Assembly: GCF_900116625.1 (NCBI RefSeq) | Contig: NZ_FPBE01000008.1 | Location: forward strand, 1-64,000 | Origin: Idiomarina abyssalis | GTDB lineage: Bacteria > Pseudomonadota > Gammaproteobacteria > Enterobacterales > Alteromonadaceae | Reading direction: 5' to 3' | Length of the DNA stretch: 64,000 nt | Shown here: piece after piece, positions 30,951 to 40,324 of the stretch | Layout: every line of letters starts with the position of its first letter | How positions within the stretch are numbered: position 1 is the first letter of the stretch | Notes under the pieces: generated by a model | Seen by the model: only the letters and a program-made list of their open reading frames with translations | Database searches by the model: none | What the model was told of the DNA's origin: nothing | Made by a program: the position numbers and the translations under genes

Positions 30951-32001
30951 GTAATTCAACCCCACAAAACTCAGCGCAGCGTTGCAGCACTTTTAACGTT
31001 GCGCTGCTGTAGTAAACACCCTGCTGCAATTGCTCACGTTTGCGTTGCTGAGCGGCTTCGCCGGGAATACGCACCGGTTGTTGCGGATCGGCTGCCGCAC
31101 TTTTCCGGCTATCTTCCAACAAATCATCAACCTGCTGTAAAAACGCCTGTTTATCCCCAAAAGCTTCCGGATCAATCACTTGTATCCATACAGAGTTCGC
31201 GTCACCGTCATCCGCACCCTGCCGGCGACCATACTGACTTAACGCCATGGACCAAATTTCGCTGAACAGCGTCAGACCATAACCTTTATAGCCAAGCTGT
31301 TCTCCACCCAGCGGCGCTATCGCGCTACCCGGCAAGTCGAAAAAGGTTAGCGGGTCGTCGGTCCATTCACCATCGGGTTTAATCAATGCTTTGTATGGCA
31401 ACTTCGTGCCGTTGGCTTTTGCCTGACGCACTTTTCCCGCGGCAGTCATCGAAAAGCTGATATCAAATAGCAGTGGATTGCCGGAGCTGGGCACGCCCAC
31501 CGCAAAAGGGTTGGGAGAAAATACCGCTTCTTTACCACCAAAAGGTGCTACAGCACGTTGCCCGGGCGTTGAGCACATCAGACTGACCACCAACCCCTGC
31601 TCCGTCGCTATAGTCAAATAAGCGGCTAATGAGGCTACATGCTGGCTGCGTCTTACCACCACAGTTCCGGTACCGGCTTGTTGCGCCATTTTGCAGGCGG
31701 CATCAATTGCCTGCGGCACCACGTAGGGCCCCGGTAAAAATTGTGCGTCCCAGTTCGCAGCCGCAGCACGCTCACTTAATACCACAGGCTGCCCTTTTGC
31801 CAGGCTTTTACCCTCACGCAGCCATTGGCAATTGTTCAGCAGGCGAATTAAACCATGGGTACTAAAACCCAGTAAATCGCCTTCCAACAGGTAATAACTC
31901 ACATTGCGCGCGACCTCCCCCGAAGCCCCTACCTCGGTCAGACAATTGCGCGCCCAGTTCGATAATTCTGAATAATCAAAACGTACAACATCAGTGCTCA
32001 T
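30931..32001 (-). CDS. Malate/L-lactate dehydrogenase family oxidoreductase (LDH2)
   Basis: The 356-residue product belongs to the LDH2 (YbiC, ComC, sulfolactate dehydrogenase) family of NAD(P)-dependent 2-hydroxyacid oxidoreductases. Family motifs are EGDLLGFSTHGLIRLL near the N-terminus, and PFGGKEAVFSPNPFAVGVPS and GYKGYGLTLFSEIWSMALS further on. The substrate cannot be fixed from sequence. ATG at 32001, divergent from pfkA with a 70-bp gap; its 3' end overlaps pdxH on the other strand. Confidence 0.87.
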   Translation of the reverse strand: MSTDVVRFDYSELSNWARNCLTEVGASGEVARNVSYYLLEGDLLGFSTHGLIRLLNNCQWLREGKSLAKGQPVVLSERAAAANWDAQFLPGPYVVPQAIDAACKMAQQAGTGTVVVRRSQHVASLAAYLTIATEQGLVVSLMCSTPGQRAVAPFGGKEAVFSPNPFAVGVPSSGNPLLFDISFSMTAAGKVRQAKANGTKLPYKALIKPDGEWTDDPLTFFDLPGSAIAPLGGEQLGYKGYGLTLFSEIWSMALSQYGRRQGADDGDANSVWIQVIDPEAFGDKQAFLQQVDDLLEDSRKSAAADPQQPVRIPGEAAQQRKREQLQQGVYYSSATLKVLQRCAEFCGVELPKAVSG

Positions 32002-32072
32002 GAAATTTCCTCTTGGTCACGGCCTGCAGGTCGTTTAAGCTACGCATACGACATTATCAAGGAGTAGAGATT

Positions 32073-33107
32073 GTGTCATCTGCTAACACAATAAACCGCA
32101 TTGCCATTATAACCAGTGGTGGCGATGCTCCGGGCATGAATGCCGCTATCCGTGGCGTTGTTCTGGCCGCGGAGAACTATGGTATCGAAGTCATGGGCTT
32201 TCGTCATGGCTATGAAGGACTCTTAAATAACGACTTTGTAAAGTTAGACCGCAAAGACGTTGAACATATATTGCAGTATTCCGGCACCATTATTAAAAGT
32301 GCCCGCAGCGAACGCTTCAGAACCGAAGAAGGTGCTCGCGAAGCAGCAACGAATTTAGACGCACACCAAATTGACGCCTTTATCGTTATTGGCGGCGACG
32401 GTTCATTTCGCGGCGCTGAGCATTTAGCTAACTTTTGGAAAGGTCCCATTATTGGCATACCCGGCACCATCGATAATGATCTCTTTGGCACGGATAACAC
32501 TATTGGCTATGACACGGCAGTAGAAACTGCCATGGATGCGCTGGATAAAATCCGGGATACCGCTGAAGCCATGGATCGCGTTTTCATTGTCGAGGTTATG
32601 GGCCGCAATGCCGGTTATATTGGTATTAGCAGCGCTATGGCAAGTGGCGCTGAGCGAATGATTCTGCCGGAGCTACAAAAAGATAAACCCTTAACCGTAG
32701 CGGCTTTGGTTAAACACATTGAGTCGGTACAGCGCGTACGCGGAGACTCCAGCTACGTTATGGTGTTATGTGAAAATCAATGGCCTGGTGGTGCGGTTCG
32801 ACTTGCGGAGCAGCTAGAAGATCGTCTTAACTTACCCTGTCGTCCGTGTTTACTTGGTCACGTTCAACGTGGCGGACGCCCTACGGCAATGGATCGCATT
32901 TTAGGTACTCGTCTGGGTGTGCACGCTGTTGAATTAGTCCGCCAACAAAAAACTGGCGTTATGGCCGGCGTTACGGCGAATGAACTCAGCGAAACACCAT
33001 TAGCCGATACCTGGACCAAGCGTAAAAAATTGAGCGAAGAGTTAATTAATATTCAACAAAGTCTGTTTAATCCGATCAAAAAAGATCGCAGCAAATCGAC
33101 AAAGTAA
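32073..33107 (+). CDS. pfkA: ATP-dependent 6-phosphofructokinase
   Basis: The enzyme phosphorylates fructose 6-phosphate in glycolysis. The 344-residue product shows TSGGDAPGMNAAIRG at the N-terminus, GGDGSFRG (107-114), where the Gly after Asp points to ATP rather than pyrophosphate, and the catalytic GTIDND (131-136), followed by EVMGRNAGYIG. The start is a GTG at 32073 with an AAGGAG ribosome site 8 bp before; the frame is open further upstream but without such a site. It is followed by speB after 18 bp and may form an operon with speBA, an uncommon neighbour for pfkA. Confidence 0.93.
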   Translation: MSSANTINRIAIITSGGDAPGMNAAIRGVVLAAENYGIEVMGFRHGYEGLLNNDFVKLDRKDVEHILQYSGTIIKSARSERFRTEEGAREAATNLDAHQIDAFIVIGGDGSFRGAEHLANFWKGPIIGIPGTIDNDLFGTDNTIGYDTAVETAMDALDKIRDTAEAMDRVFIVEVMGRNAGYIGISSAMASGAERMILPELQKDKPLTVAALVKHIESVQRVRGDSSYVMVLCENQWPGGAVRLAEQLEDRLNLPCRPCLLGHVQRGGRPTAMDRILGTRLGVHAVELVRQQKTGVMAGVTANELSETPLADTWTKRKKLSEELINIQQSLFNPIKKDRSKSTK

Positions 33108-33125
33108 GAGAGGTCTGCAACAACA

Positions 33126-34052
33126 ATGCCCCTAACGCCACTAACGGTGCCACTACCCGTACCATTAAATGACCCGAGCCGCCCGTTTTTCGGCGCGGAG
33201 CATAGCACCGACTTACATCCGGGACATACCCATATTCTTGGGTTTGGTTTTGATGGTACCGCCTGCTTTCGTAAAGGCACCCGAGAAGGGCCCGACGGTT
33301 TACGCGCGGTTTCTGAGGACATTGAATCTTACTCGCCGTACCTTGACGCCGACTTAGAAGATCAAAGCTTCTACGACTTAGGCAACCTGCGGCTGGGCTT
33401 CGATGACGACGAAGAAAAGCAATGGCATCACGCGGTTCATGACTTTAACGCGATATTTGATTCCGTCGACCTGGCTCAGGAAAAAATTAAACTGCTGACC
33501 TTAGGTGGTGAGCATTCTATTTCTTACGCACCTATTGTGAAGTACTTAAAACAATACCCCGATATGGTGTTGCTGCATCTGGATGCTCACGCGGATTTAC
33601 GCGATGGCTTCCTTGGTTACCATTATTCACACGCGTCTATTATTCGCCGTTCGGTCGACCACTTTGGTCCCGGCCATGAGCTCATTCAGTACGGCATTCG
33701 CTCTGGTACACGCGACGAGTACCAATGGATGAAAGAACACAAAACCATTCGCAGTTCGCGTAAAGACTTTCTCGACAGTGTGGAAGCCATTGCCAAAGAC
33801 CGTCCGGTTTACCTGACGCTGGATCTCGATTATTTCGATCCTTCCTTTTTACCAGGCACAGGAACTCCGGAGCCGGGCGGTGAAGATTTCCATTCCTTTG
33901 TCAGCCTGATGAAGCTACTGCGCCAGAAAAATCTGGTGGGTGCTGACGTAGTTGAATTGTCACCACAAATAGACCCAACCGGTAACTCCGACGTGTTCGC
34001 CGCTAAAATTGTGCGCGAATTATTACTCGTATTACAACAGTCGGGAGCCTGA
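33126..34052 (+). CDS. speB: Agmatinase/arginase family ureohydrolase, probable agmatinase
   Basis: The enzyme removes urea from agmatine to give putrescine, with a binuclear manganese site. The 308-residue product carries the family motifs GGEHSISYAP, LHLDAHADLRD and LTLDLDYFDPSFLPGTGTPEPGG. The family signature alone does not separate agmatinase from arginase; the start of the next gene, speA, one base after its stop, makes agmatinase the likely role. ATG at 33126. Confidence 0.9.
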   Translation: MPLTPLTVPLPVPLNDPSRPFFGAEHSTDLHPGHTHILGFGFDGTACFRKGTREGPDGLRAVSEDIESYSPYLDADLEDQSFYDLGNLRLGFDDDEEKQWHHAVHDFNAIFDSVDLAQEKIKLLTLGGEHSISYAPIVKYLKQYPDMVLLHLDAHADLRDGFLGYHYSHASIIRRSVDHFGPGHELIQYGIRSGTRDEYQWMKEHKTIRSSRKDFLDSVEAIAKDRPVYLTLDLDYFDPSFLPGTGTPEPGGEDFHSFVSLMKLLRQKNLVGADVVELSPQIDPTGNSDVFAAKIVRELLLVLQQSGA

Positions 34053-34053
34053 G

Positions 34054-35964
34054 ATGTCAGACTGGAATATCGATCAAGCAGAAGAACTGTATGGTGTTAA
34101 CCGCTGGGGCGCGGGCTATTTCTCCATTGGCGAAAACGGCAACATTCAAATTCGACCTAACCACCGCTTGCCGGATGTCACCATTGATATGAAAGAAGTG
34201 GTGGATGAAATTATTTCGGAGGGTATTCAGTTTCCGGCTGTTATCCGTTTTCATGACATTTTGCGCTCGCAGGTTGAAATCATTAACGAGACTTTCGGTA
34301 AACTGATAGCTGACGCCAATTATCAAGGGCAGTATTGCGGTGTATTTCCCATTAAAGTGAACCAAATGCGCGAAGTGGTTGAAGAGATCATGGACGCAGG
34401 TGAACCTTATAACTATGGCCTTGAGGCCGGCTCTAAGCCGGAGCTGATGGCAGTAATGGCGTACAACGACAATCCCGATGCGCTGACTATTCTCAACGGT
34501 TACAAAGACAAAGACTACCTGACTCTGGCACTGCTTGGCCGCCAGCTTAAACGCAAAATGATCATCGTTATTGAAAAGTTCAGCGAGCTGGAAATGCTGA
34601 TCCCGTTGGCGAAACAAATGGGTGTTGAGCCTATGATTGGCCTGCGCTCAAAAATGATGGTGAAAAGCTCCGGTAAGTGGGCCAGCTCCAGTGGCGACCG
34701 CGCCAAGTTTGGTTTAAGTATTGCCGAAATTTTGAATGTTATTGAACGCCTGCGCGAAGAAGACATGCTGCACTGTGCCAAGCTGCTGCATTTTCACATT
34801 GGCAGCCAGTTGTCCGATATTCGTAAAATTAAAGAAGCCGTCAACGAAGGCGCGCGTCTGTACGCCAAATTAGTTCAGGAAGGTGTGCCTTTAGAATACC
34901 TGGATATCGGCGGCGGTCTAGGCATCGACTACGACGGTACCAGCACCACCAGCGACTCCTCACGTAACTACTCAACTGAAGAATACGTAGCTGACGTTGT
35001 CTGGGGTGTGAAGCAAATTTGTGACCTGGAACAGGTGCCCCACCCTAATTTAGTCAGTGAAAGTGGTCGTGCGATGACTGCGCACCACAGCTGCGTAGTC
35101 ACTAATATTGTGGGCGAAATGAAACCAGCGGGTACCCAATTCGATATCAGCGCCAGCGAGAACGAACACATTTTAGTTAAGAACATGCGCGAACTACACA
35201 GCTCCGGCGACCAGTTCCACCCGCAGGAACGTTATAACGACGCCGCTGGCTATAAGCAAAATGCCTACGAAGCCTTTAAACTGGGTATATTATCACTCAG
35301 TGAAATGGCCAAGCTGGACACCATGTACTGGCAAATACTTACCGACATTCACCATTCGCTGGATAAAGACAGTTACGTTATTCAGGAGCTGGAAGAGTTA
35401 GAAGACATGCTCGCCAGTCAGTACCTGTGTAACTTTTCGGTATTTCAGTCAGCCGCCGATACCTGGGCCATCGGGCAAGTACTGCCAGTGGTGCCTATCT
35501 CGCGCCTGAACGAACAGCCCGAAGTACGCTGCTCAATTGTCGATATTACCTGCGATAGTGACGGTAAGCTCAGCAAATACATTGAAGGTACTGAAATTAG
35601 CGATAATATTCCGATGCATAGCCTGCGCAAAGGCGAGGACTACCACGTAGGTTTATTCCTCACCGGCGCCTACCAGGACGTTATGGGCGATATGCACAAC
35701 CTGTTTGGCCGCCTGACCGAAGTGCATGTTTACTGTCACGACGATGAACCCGGCGACTTTTATATTGAAGAAGTGGTACCGGGAACATCGGCCGAAAAAG
35801 TACTACAAACCATGCAGTACAATACCGAGTACATGGCCAAAACAGTGAAGAAACAAATTGACCGTCAGGTACGTAAAGGCTCACTGGCGCCACGTGAAGG
35901 TGTTCGCTGGACAAATTTTTACGAGCACTGTTTAGCCGGCAGCACCTACTTACGCGTTGAATAA
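34054..35964 (+). CDS. speA: Biosynthetic arginine decarboxylase
   Basis: SpeA converts arginine to agmatine, the first step of the agmatine route to putrescine. The 636-residue product starts at the ATG at 34054, one base after the speB stop. It has the PLP-binding Lys101 in GVFPIKVNQ, a glycine-rich GGGLGIDYDGT and the conserved SESGRAMTAHH motif, as in E. coli SpeA. With speB this gives a complete arginine-to-putrescine pathway. The tRNA-Phe gene follows on the same strand about 100 bp downstream. Confidence 0.97.
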   Translation: MSDWNIDQAEELYGVNRWGAGYFSIGENGNIQIRPNHRLPDVTIDMKEVVDEIISEGIQFPAVIRFHDILRSQVEIINETFGKLIADANYQGQYCGVFPIKVNQMREVVEEIMDAGEPYNYGLEAGSKPELMAVMAYNDNPDALTILNGYKDKDYLTLALLGRQLKRKMIIVIEKFSELEMLIPLAKQMGVEPMIGLRSKMMVKSSGKWASSSGDRAKFGLSIAEILNVIERLREEDMLHCAKLLHFHIGSQLSDIRKIKEAVNEGARLYAKLVQEGVPLEYLDIGGGLGIDYDGTSTTSDSSRNYSTEEYVADVVWGVKQICDLEQVPHPNLVSESGRAMTAHHSCVVTNIVGEMKPAGTQFDISASENEHILVKNMRELHSSGDQFHPQERYNDAAGYKQNAYEAFKLGILSLSEMAKLDTMYWQILTDIHHSLDKDSYVIQELEELEDMLASQYLCNFSVFQSAADTWAIGQVLPVVPISRLNEQPEVRCSIVDITCDSDGKLSKYIEGTEISDNIPMHSLRKGEDYHVGLFLTGAYQDVMGDMHNLFGRLTEVHVYCHDDEPGDFYIEEVVPGTSAEKVLQTMQYNTEYMAKTVKKQIDRQVRKGSLAPREGVRWTNFYEHCLAGSTYLRVE

Positions 35965-36028
35965 TTCACCAAAACAACCGCTTAATGTGCAATTACTGAG
36001 CAAACAGTAAAAAAGGCACGAAAAGCGG

Positions 36029-36057
36029 TTGACTCGAAACCGAAAAAAACGTTTAAT
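36029..36057 (+). promoter_or_regulatory. Promoter of tRNA-Phe
   Basis: TTGACT (36029-36034) and TTTAAT (36052-36057) are separated by 17 bp, ending 10 bp before the mature tRNA 5' end. A GC-containing discriminator (ACACGCCG) follows. Confidence 0.65.
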
Positions 36058-36067
36058 ACACGCCGTT

Positions 36068-36143
36068 GCCCGGATAGCTCAGTCGGTAGAGCAGAGGATT
36101 GAAAATCCTCGTGTCGGTGGTTCGATTCCGCCTCCGGGCACCA
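36068..36143 (+). tRNA. tRNA-Phe (GAA)
   Basis: The 76-nt sequence folds as a full cloverleaf: acceptor stem GCCCGGA/TCCGGGC, D-arm with AGCTC..GAGC, anticodon stem AGGATTGAAAATCCT with anticodon GAA, TpsiC arm GGTTCGATTCC and an encoded CCA end. It lies at the junction between core genes and the metal-resistance region; tRNA genes of this kind are common integration sites for islands. Confidence 0.97.
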
Positions 36144-36154
36144 CATATTGCAAG

Positions 36155-36186
36155 GCCTCGCTGGAAACAGCGGGGCTTTTTTGTTT
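36155..36186 (+). terminator. Rho-independent terminator after tRNA-Phe
   Basis: A 9-bp stem GCCTCGCTG/CAGCGGGGC (one T-G wobble) with a GAAA tetraloop is followed by TTTTTTGTTT. Ends the tRNA transcript. Confidence 0.85.
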
Positions 36187-36233
36187 TAGGCATTGTGCCA
36201 ATTTTGTACCAACCAAGCCTTCATCAATGCAAA

Positions 36234-36266
36234 GATAAAAAAGCACGCCCAATAAAGAGCGTGCTT
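36234..36266 (-). terminator. Rho-independent terminator of the first czcCBA operon
   Basis: On the minus strand AAGCACGC and GCGTGCTT form an 8-bp stem with a 10-base loop (36241-36266), followed by TTTTATC. It lies 12 bp after the czcA stop. Confidence 0.8.
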
Positions 36267-36277
36267 AAATTTTCAAC

Positions 36278-39200
36278 TTATTCTACACGGGGTCTCTTAA
36301 AGCGCTGCACTGTGTAGTACAACGCTGGCAGCACCACCAAAGTCAATAATGTCGACGAGACAATGCCGCCGATTACCACAGTAGCCAGTGGTCGCTGTAC
36401 CTCAGCGCCGACACCGGTATTAAATGCCATAGGGACAAAGCCCAGGCTAGCTACAAGAGCAGTCATCAGTACAGGTCTTAACCGTTGTTGCGCGCCTTCA
36501 AACACCGCATCTTTCAACGGCAGTCCGTCGCGCAGCAGTTGCCGTATGAATGTCAGCATGACCACGCCGTTCAAAACCGCCACGCCCGACAGTGCAATGA
36601 AGCCGACTGCAGCGGAAATTGATAGCGGCATATCACGCAGCGCTAATGCGAATATCCCGCCGGTCAGCCCTAAGGGAACGCCTGTGAATATGACGAGTGC
36701 ACTGCTCAGCGAATTAAACGCACTGTATAGCAGGCCAATAATTAATAGCAGCGCTAATGGCACAACCAAACTCAACCGTTGGGAAGCTGATTGCAGCTGT
36801 TCAAAGGTACCGTCGTAGTTAACCCAATAACCTGCTGGCAAATCAACGTCAGTCGTTAGCGCATCCTGAACATCTGCCACAAAAGAGCCCAAATCACGAT
36901 CTTCAACATTCGCACTCACAATAACATTGCGTTTGCTGCTTTCTCGGTTAATTTGGTTCGGTCCACTTTCCAAACTCAATTCGGCGACCTCTCCCAACGG
37001 CACATAGCGCAGCTCAGGGTTGCCGGCAGGCAGATCAATAGGCAGTGATTTAAGCTGTTCAATGCTCTTACGCCATTCTTTGTCGAGACGTACCATTAGC
37101 TTGAAGCGTTTATCCCCCTCGTAAATAATCCCTGACTGAACTCCACCAACCGCAGCTTGAACTGCTCGCTGTACATCAGCGACTGTTAGGCCTAATAACG
37201 CTAAATGATCACGCTTAGGTATCACTGAGAGTGTCGATAAACCGGTCATTTGTTCAACCCGAACATCAGCAGCGCCATCAACGGTGCGAATGACTGCCGC
37301 GGCTGAGTCGCCTAACCGTTTAAGCGTTTGCAAGTCATCGCCATAAATACGAACCCCCAAGTCAGCTCGAACGCCTGCAATAAGTTCGTTAAACCGCATT
37401 TCAATCGGTTGAGTGAACTCGTACTTATTACCGGGAAGCTCTTGCACAGCAGTTCGTATTTCAGCAACCAGTTGCTCTTTGGTTTTTTCTGGGTTTAGCC
37501 AGTCCTCACGCTCCTTTAAAATAATAATGGTATCAGCGACGCTCGGTGGCATAGGGTCGGTCGCAACATCCGGGGTACCAATTTTTGAGAATACCAGTTT
37601 AACTTCGTCAAAGCGTGACACCACAGACTCGACATCTTTTTGCATTGCTATAGATTGCTGCAAGCCAGTCCCCGGAATGCGCAAGGCTTGCATGGCAATA
37701 TCGCCTTCATCAAGCTGTGGCAAAAACTCAGTTCCCATGCGACTCGCCTGAAACATTGATACCGCAAACAGCCCAAAGCCAAGCAAAATAATGACAACTG
37801 GAAGCTTCAGTGTTTGCCGTAAAACCGGCTGATACACTTTGCGGGCGGCTCGCATTATTCGGTTTTCACCGTGCTTAATATTGCCACGGACAAATATTGC
37901 AATAGCAGCGGGTACAAAGGTAACGCTGAAAATCAGAGCCCCTAAAAGCGCGGCTACGACAGTAAACGCCATGGGATGAAACATTTTGCCTTCAACACCA
38001 CTTAACGCAAATATGGGCAAGTACACCAGCATAATGATAAGCACACCAAATACCGCAGGGTTAAATACCTCACGAGTACTATGGGTTACTTCAATTAAGC
38101 GCTCTTTAGTGGTAAGTACCCGGCCTAAGCGTTGCTGTGCAATTCCAAGCCGTCGCAAAGCGTTTTCAACCACAATGACCGCACCATCGACGATAATACC
38201 AAAATCAATTGCGCCCAGGCTCATTAAATTACCAGACACCTTGTTGGCGACCATGCCGCTTACCGCAAACAGCATACTCAAGGGAATAACGCACGCCGTA
38301 ATCAGTGCTGCACGGACATTTCCAAGCAGAATGAAAAGCACCACAATAACCAGCACCGCACCTTCAAACAGGTTTTTCTCGACCGTTGCAATAGTTTTAT
38401 CAACGAGAGAAGTACGGTTATACACCGTTTCAATCACCACCCCGTCTGGCAAGCTTCGTTGCACCTCCTCAATTTTATTGGCGACATTCTGTGCAACGAT
38501 GCGACTGTTTTCGCCAATAAGCATCATGGCCGTGCCCAATACCACCTCGCTCTCGCCCGAGGTTGAAGCGCCAGTGCGTAATTGTTCTCCCAGTTTGACC
38601 TCAGCCACGTCACTCACGCGCACCGGTGCATCATCACGTTTTGTCACGACCACATCACGAATATCGTCAAGTGTCTTAAGCTGTCCAGGCGAACGCACCA
38701 ACCATTGCTCACCATTTTTCTCGATATAACCGGCACCAGCGTTTCTATTGTTAAGATCCAATGCTGCCAAAAGGTCCTGCATGGTCACTTTATAGGCCAG
38801 CATACGACCGGGGATGGGAGCCACCTGGTATTGCTTTTCATAACCCCCCACACTATTAATCTCGGTAACACCGGGCACCTTGACCAGTTGCGGCTTAATG
38901 ATCCAATCCTGGATGGTACGCAACTGCTCGGGCGTATACGCCTCGCCATCGGCATTGGTAGCCCCCTCTTTCGCGCGTACTACATAATTAACAATTTCAC
39001 CAAGGCCGGAGGCTATTGGCCCCATCGTCGGCTCGATACCGTCGGGTACTTCTCCCCTTACCTTTTGCAATCGCTCACTGATTTGCTGTCTAGCCCAGTA
39101 AATATCGGTGCCCTCTTCAAACACCACGGTAACTTGCGACAACCCATAGCGTGAGATCGAGCGGGTGTAGTCCAGCTTTGGTAAACCTGCCATCGCGGTT

Positions 39201-39409
39201 TCCACCGGATAAGAAATACGTTGTTCGGTTTCTAATGGCGAATAGCCTGGCGCTTCTGAATTTATCTGTACCTGAACATTGGTAATATCCGGCACAGCAT
39301 CGATGGGTAGCTTTAATGTGCTATAAACGCCCGCAGCTGCTACTAACAAGGTTGCGGCAAGCACCAGCCATCGACGATCAACCGCAAAGCGAATGAGTGC
39401 ATCTATCAT
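36278..39409 (-). CDS. czcA: RND heavy-metal efflux pump CzcA, zinc/cobalt/cadmium type
   Basis: CzcA is the inner-membrane proton-driven subunit of a tripartite efflux pump that moves divalent metals out of the periplasm. The 1043-residue product has the RND architecture, with twelve membrane segments and two large periplasmic loops. The fourth membrane helix carries DFGIIVDGAVIVVEN with Asp402, Asp408 and Glu415, the HME1 signature and the exact numbering of the proton-relay residues in Cupriavidus CzcA. Zinc, cobalt and cadmium are therefore the likely substrates. Starts 12 bp after the adaptor gene czcB. Confidence 0.92.
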   Translation of the reverse strand: MIDALIRFAVDRRWLVLAATLLVAAAGVYSTLKLPIDAVPDITNVQVQINSEAPGYSPLETEQRISYPVETAMAGLPKLDYTRSISRYGLSQVTVVFEEGTDIYWARQQISERLQKVRGEVPDGIEPTMGPIASGLGEIVNYVVRAKEGATNADGEAYTPEQLRTIQDWIIKPQLVKVPGVTEINSVGGYEKQYQVAPIPGRMLAYKVTMQDLLAALDLNNRNAGAGYIEKNGEQWLVRSPGQLKTLDDIRDVVVTKRDDAPVRVSDVAEVKLGEQLRTGASTSGESEVVLGTAMMLIGENSRIVAQNVANKIEEVQRSLPDGVVIETVYNRTSLVDKTIATVEKNLFEGAVLVIVVLFILLGNVRAALITACVIPLSMLFAVSGMVANKVSGNLMSLGAIDFGIIVDGAVIVVENALRRLGIAQQRLGRVLTTKERLIEVTHSTREVFNPAVFGVLIIMLVYLPIFALSGVEGKMFHPMAFTVVAALLGALIFSVTFVPAAIAIFVRGNIKHGENRIMRAARKVYQPVLRQTLKLPVVIILLGFGLFAVSMFQASRMGTEFLPQLDEGDIAMQALRIPGTGLQQSIAMQKDVESVVSRFDEVKLVFSKIGTPDVATDPMPPSVADTIIILKEREDWLNPEKTKEQLVAEIRTAVQELPGNKYEFTQPIEMRFNELIAGVRADLGVRIYGDDLQTLKRLGDSAAAVIRTVDGAADVRVEQMTGLSTLSVIPKRDHLALLGLTVADVQRAVQAAVGGVQSGIIYEGDKRFKLMVRLDKEWRKSIEQLKSLPIDLPAGNPELRYVPLGEVAELSLESGPNQINRESSKRNVIVSANVEDRDLGSFVADVQDALTTDVDLPAGYWVNYDGTFEQLQSASQRLSLVVPLALLLIIGLLYSAFNSLSSALVIFTGVPLGLTGGIFALALRDMPLSISAAVGFIALSGVAVLNGVVMLTFIRQLLRDGLPLKDAVFEGAQQRLRPVLMTALVASLGFVPMAFNTGVGAEVQRPLATVVIGGIVSSTLLTLVVLPALYYTVQRFKRPRVE

Positions 39410-39421
39410 TGTTTACTCTCC

Positions 39422-40324
39422 CTAATGGCTTTGGCCTGCGCCTTGTTTTAGAATGTCAGCCTTTATCAAGTAGCTGTTTTCAACGACATAACTTTCGCCA
39501 TTCTCAATACCCGATAACACCTCGGTGTATTCACCGTCAGTTCGGCCTAACTCAACTTCCCTGGCTTCGAAACGATTACCCTCTTTAATAAAAACAACGG
39601 GGTTATCTTCTAAACGTTGAACAGCATCATTGTTTATCGCCAAGCTCGCGTTAAAGCTGTCTGTAACGACATCCGCTTTTACGTGCATTCCCGGTCGCCA
39701 ATGCCCCGACTGATTGGGCAACTCGATAAGTGCGCGTGCAATATGTCCGCCAGTCATTTGTGGCGAGATATAAGACACAGTTCCTTCGACGGTTTTATGA
39801 TGATGCAAGTCGTACACATAGGTCGTTTGCTCTTCTTCTAACGACTCAATGTTCTCCGGGAACGCTGAAAGCTCTACCCAGACCGATGATGGATCCAGGA
39901 CTTCAAATAATGGCTTTTGCTCAACCACTTCACCAACATTGGTAAAACGTGCAGTTACCTCTCCGCTAATTGGGCTGATGACTTCAAATGCCGTGCCTGT
40001 CGTAACATTCTCAACAACAGCCAGAGTTTGCCCGGCTTTTATGTCATCGCCGATATTGGCCTTTAGTGACGTAACAATACCTTTGTACTTCGCTCCGATA
40101 TGCACAATATTGTTATTATTGGGGGCTATTACACCGAAAATTGTTTGCTTTACTCGAATGCTTTGAGCGCTCGCTGTTGCCAACGTTAATTTCGCGTTTT
40201 CTATTGCTGCATCACTTAAATTGGTATGGGGTGCTTCATGCTCTTCGTGTTTTTTCTCATAAGCCAATACGGGCAGTGAAAAACTGGCAATGCAGATAAT
40301 TGTAATCAATGTGTTGAGTTTCAT
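39422..40324 (-). CDS. czcB: CzcB-like periplasmic adaptor of metal efflux pump
   Basis: The adaptor (membrane fusion protein) joins the RND pump to the outer-membrane channel. The 300-residue product has a signal peptide, a short His/Glu-rich stretch (EKKHEEHEAPHT), a lipoyl-like domain (LKANIGDDIKAGQTLAVVENV), and beta-barrel/membrane-proximal domains. It is short for the family, mostly because the helical hairpin is small or absent (ISPISGEVTARF follows directly). It overlaps czcC by four bases. Confidence 0.88.
   Translation of the reverse strand: MKLNTLITIICIASFSLPVLAYEKKHEEHEAPHTNLSDAAIENAKLTLATASAQSIRVKQTIFGVIAPNNNNIVHIGAKYKGIVTSLKANIGDDIKAGQTLAVVENVTTGTAFEVISPISGEVTARFTNVGEVVEQKPLFEVLDPSSVWVELSAFPENIESLEEEQTTYVYDLHHHKTVEGTVSYISPQMTGGHIARALIELPNQSGHWRPGMHVKADVVTDSFNASLAINNDAVQRLEDNPVVFIKEGNRFEAREVELGRTDGEYTEVLSGIENGESYVVENSYLIKADILKQGAGQSH

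Noticed and set aside
36029-36238. Open frames across tRNA-Phe
   Set aside because: They cover the whole tRNA and its terminator, so translation is implausible.
37986-38729. 247-codon open frame antisense to czcA
   Set aside because: It is the mirror of a clearly conserved RND gene, with Ser/Thr-rich composition typical of antisense translation and no ribosome site.
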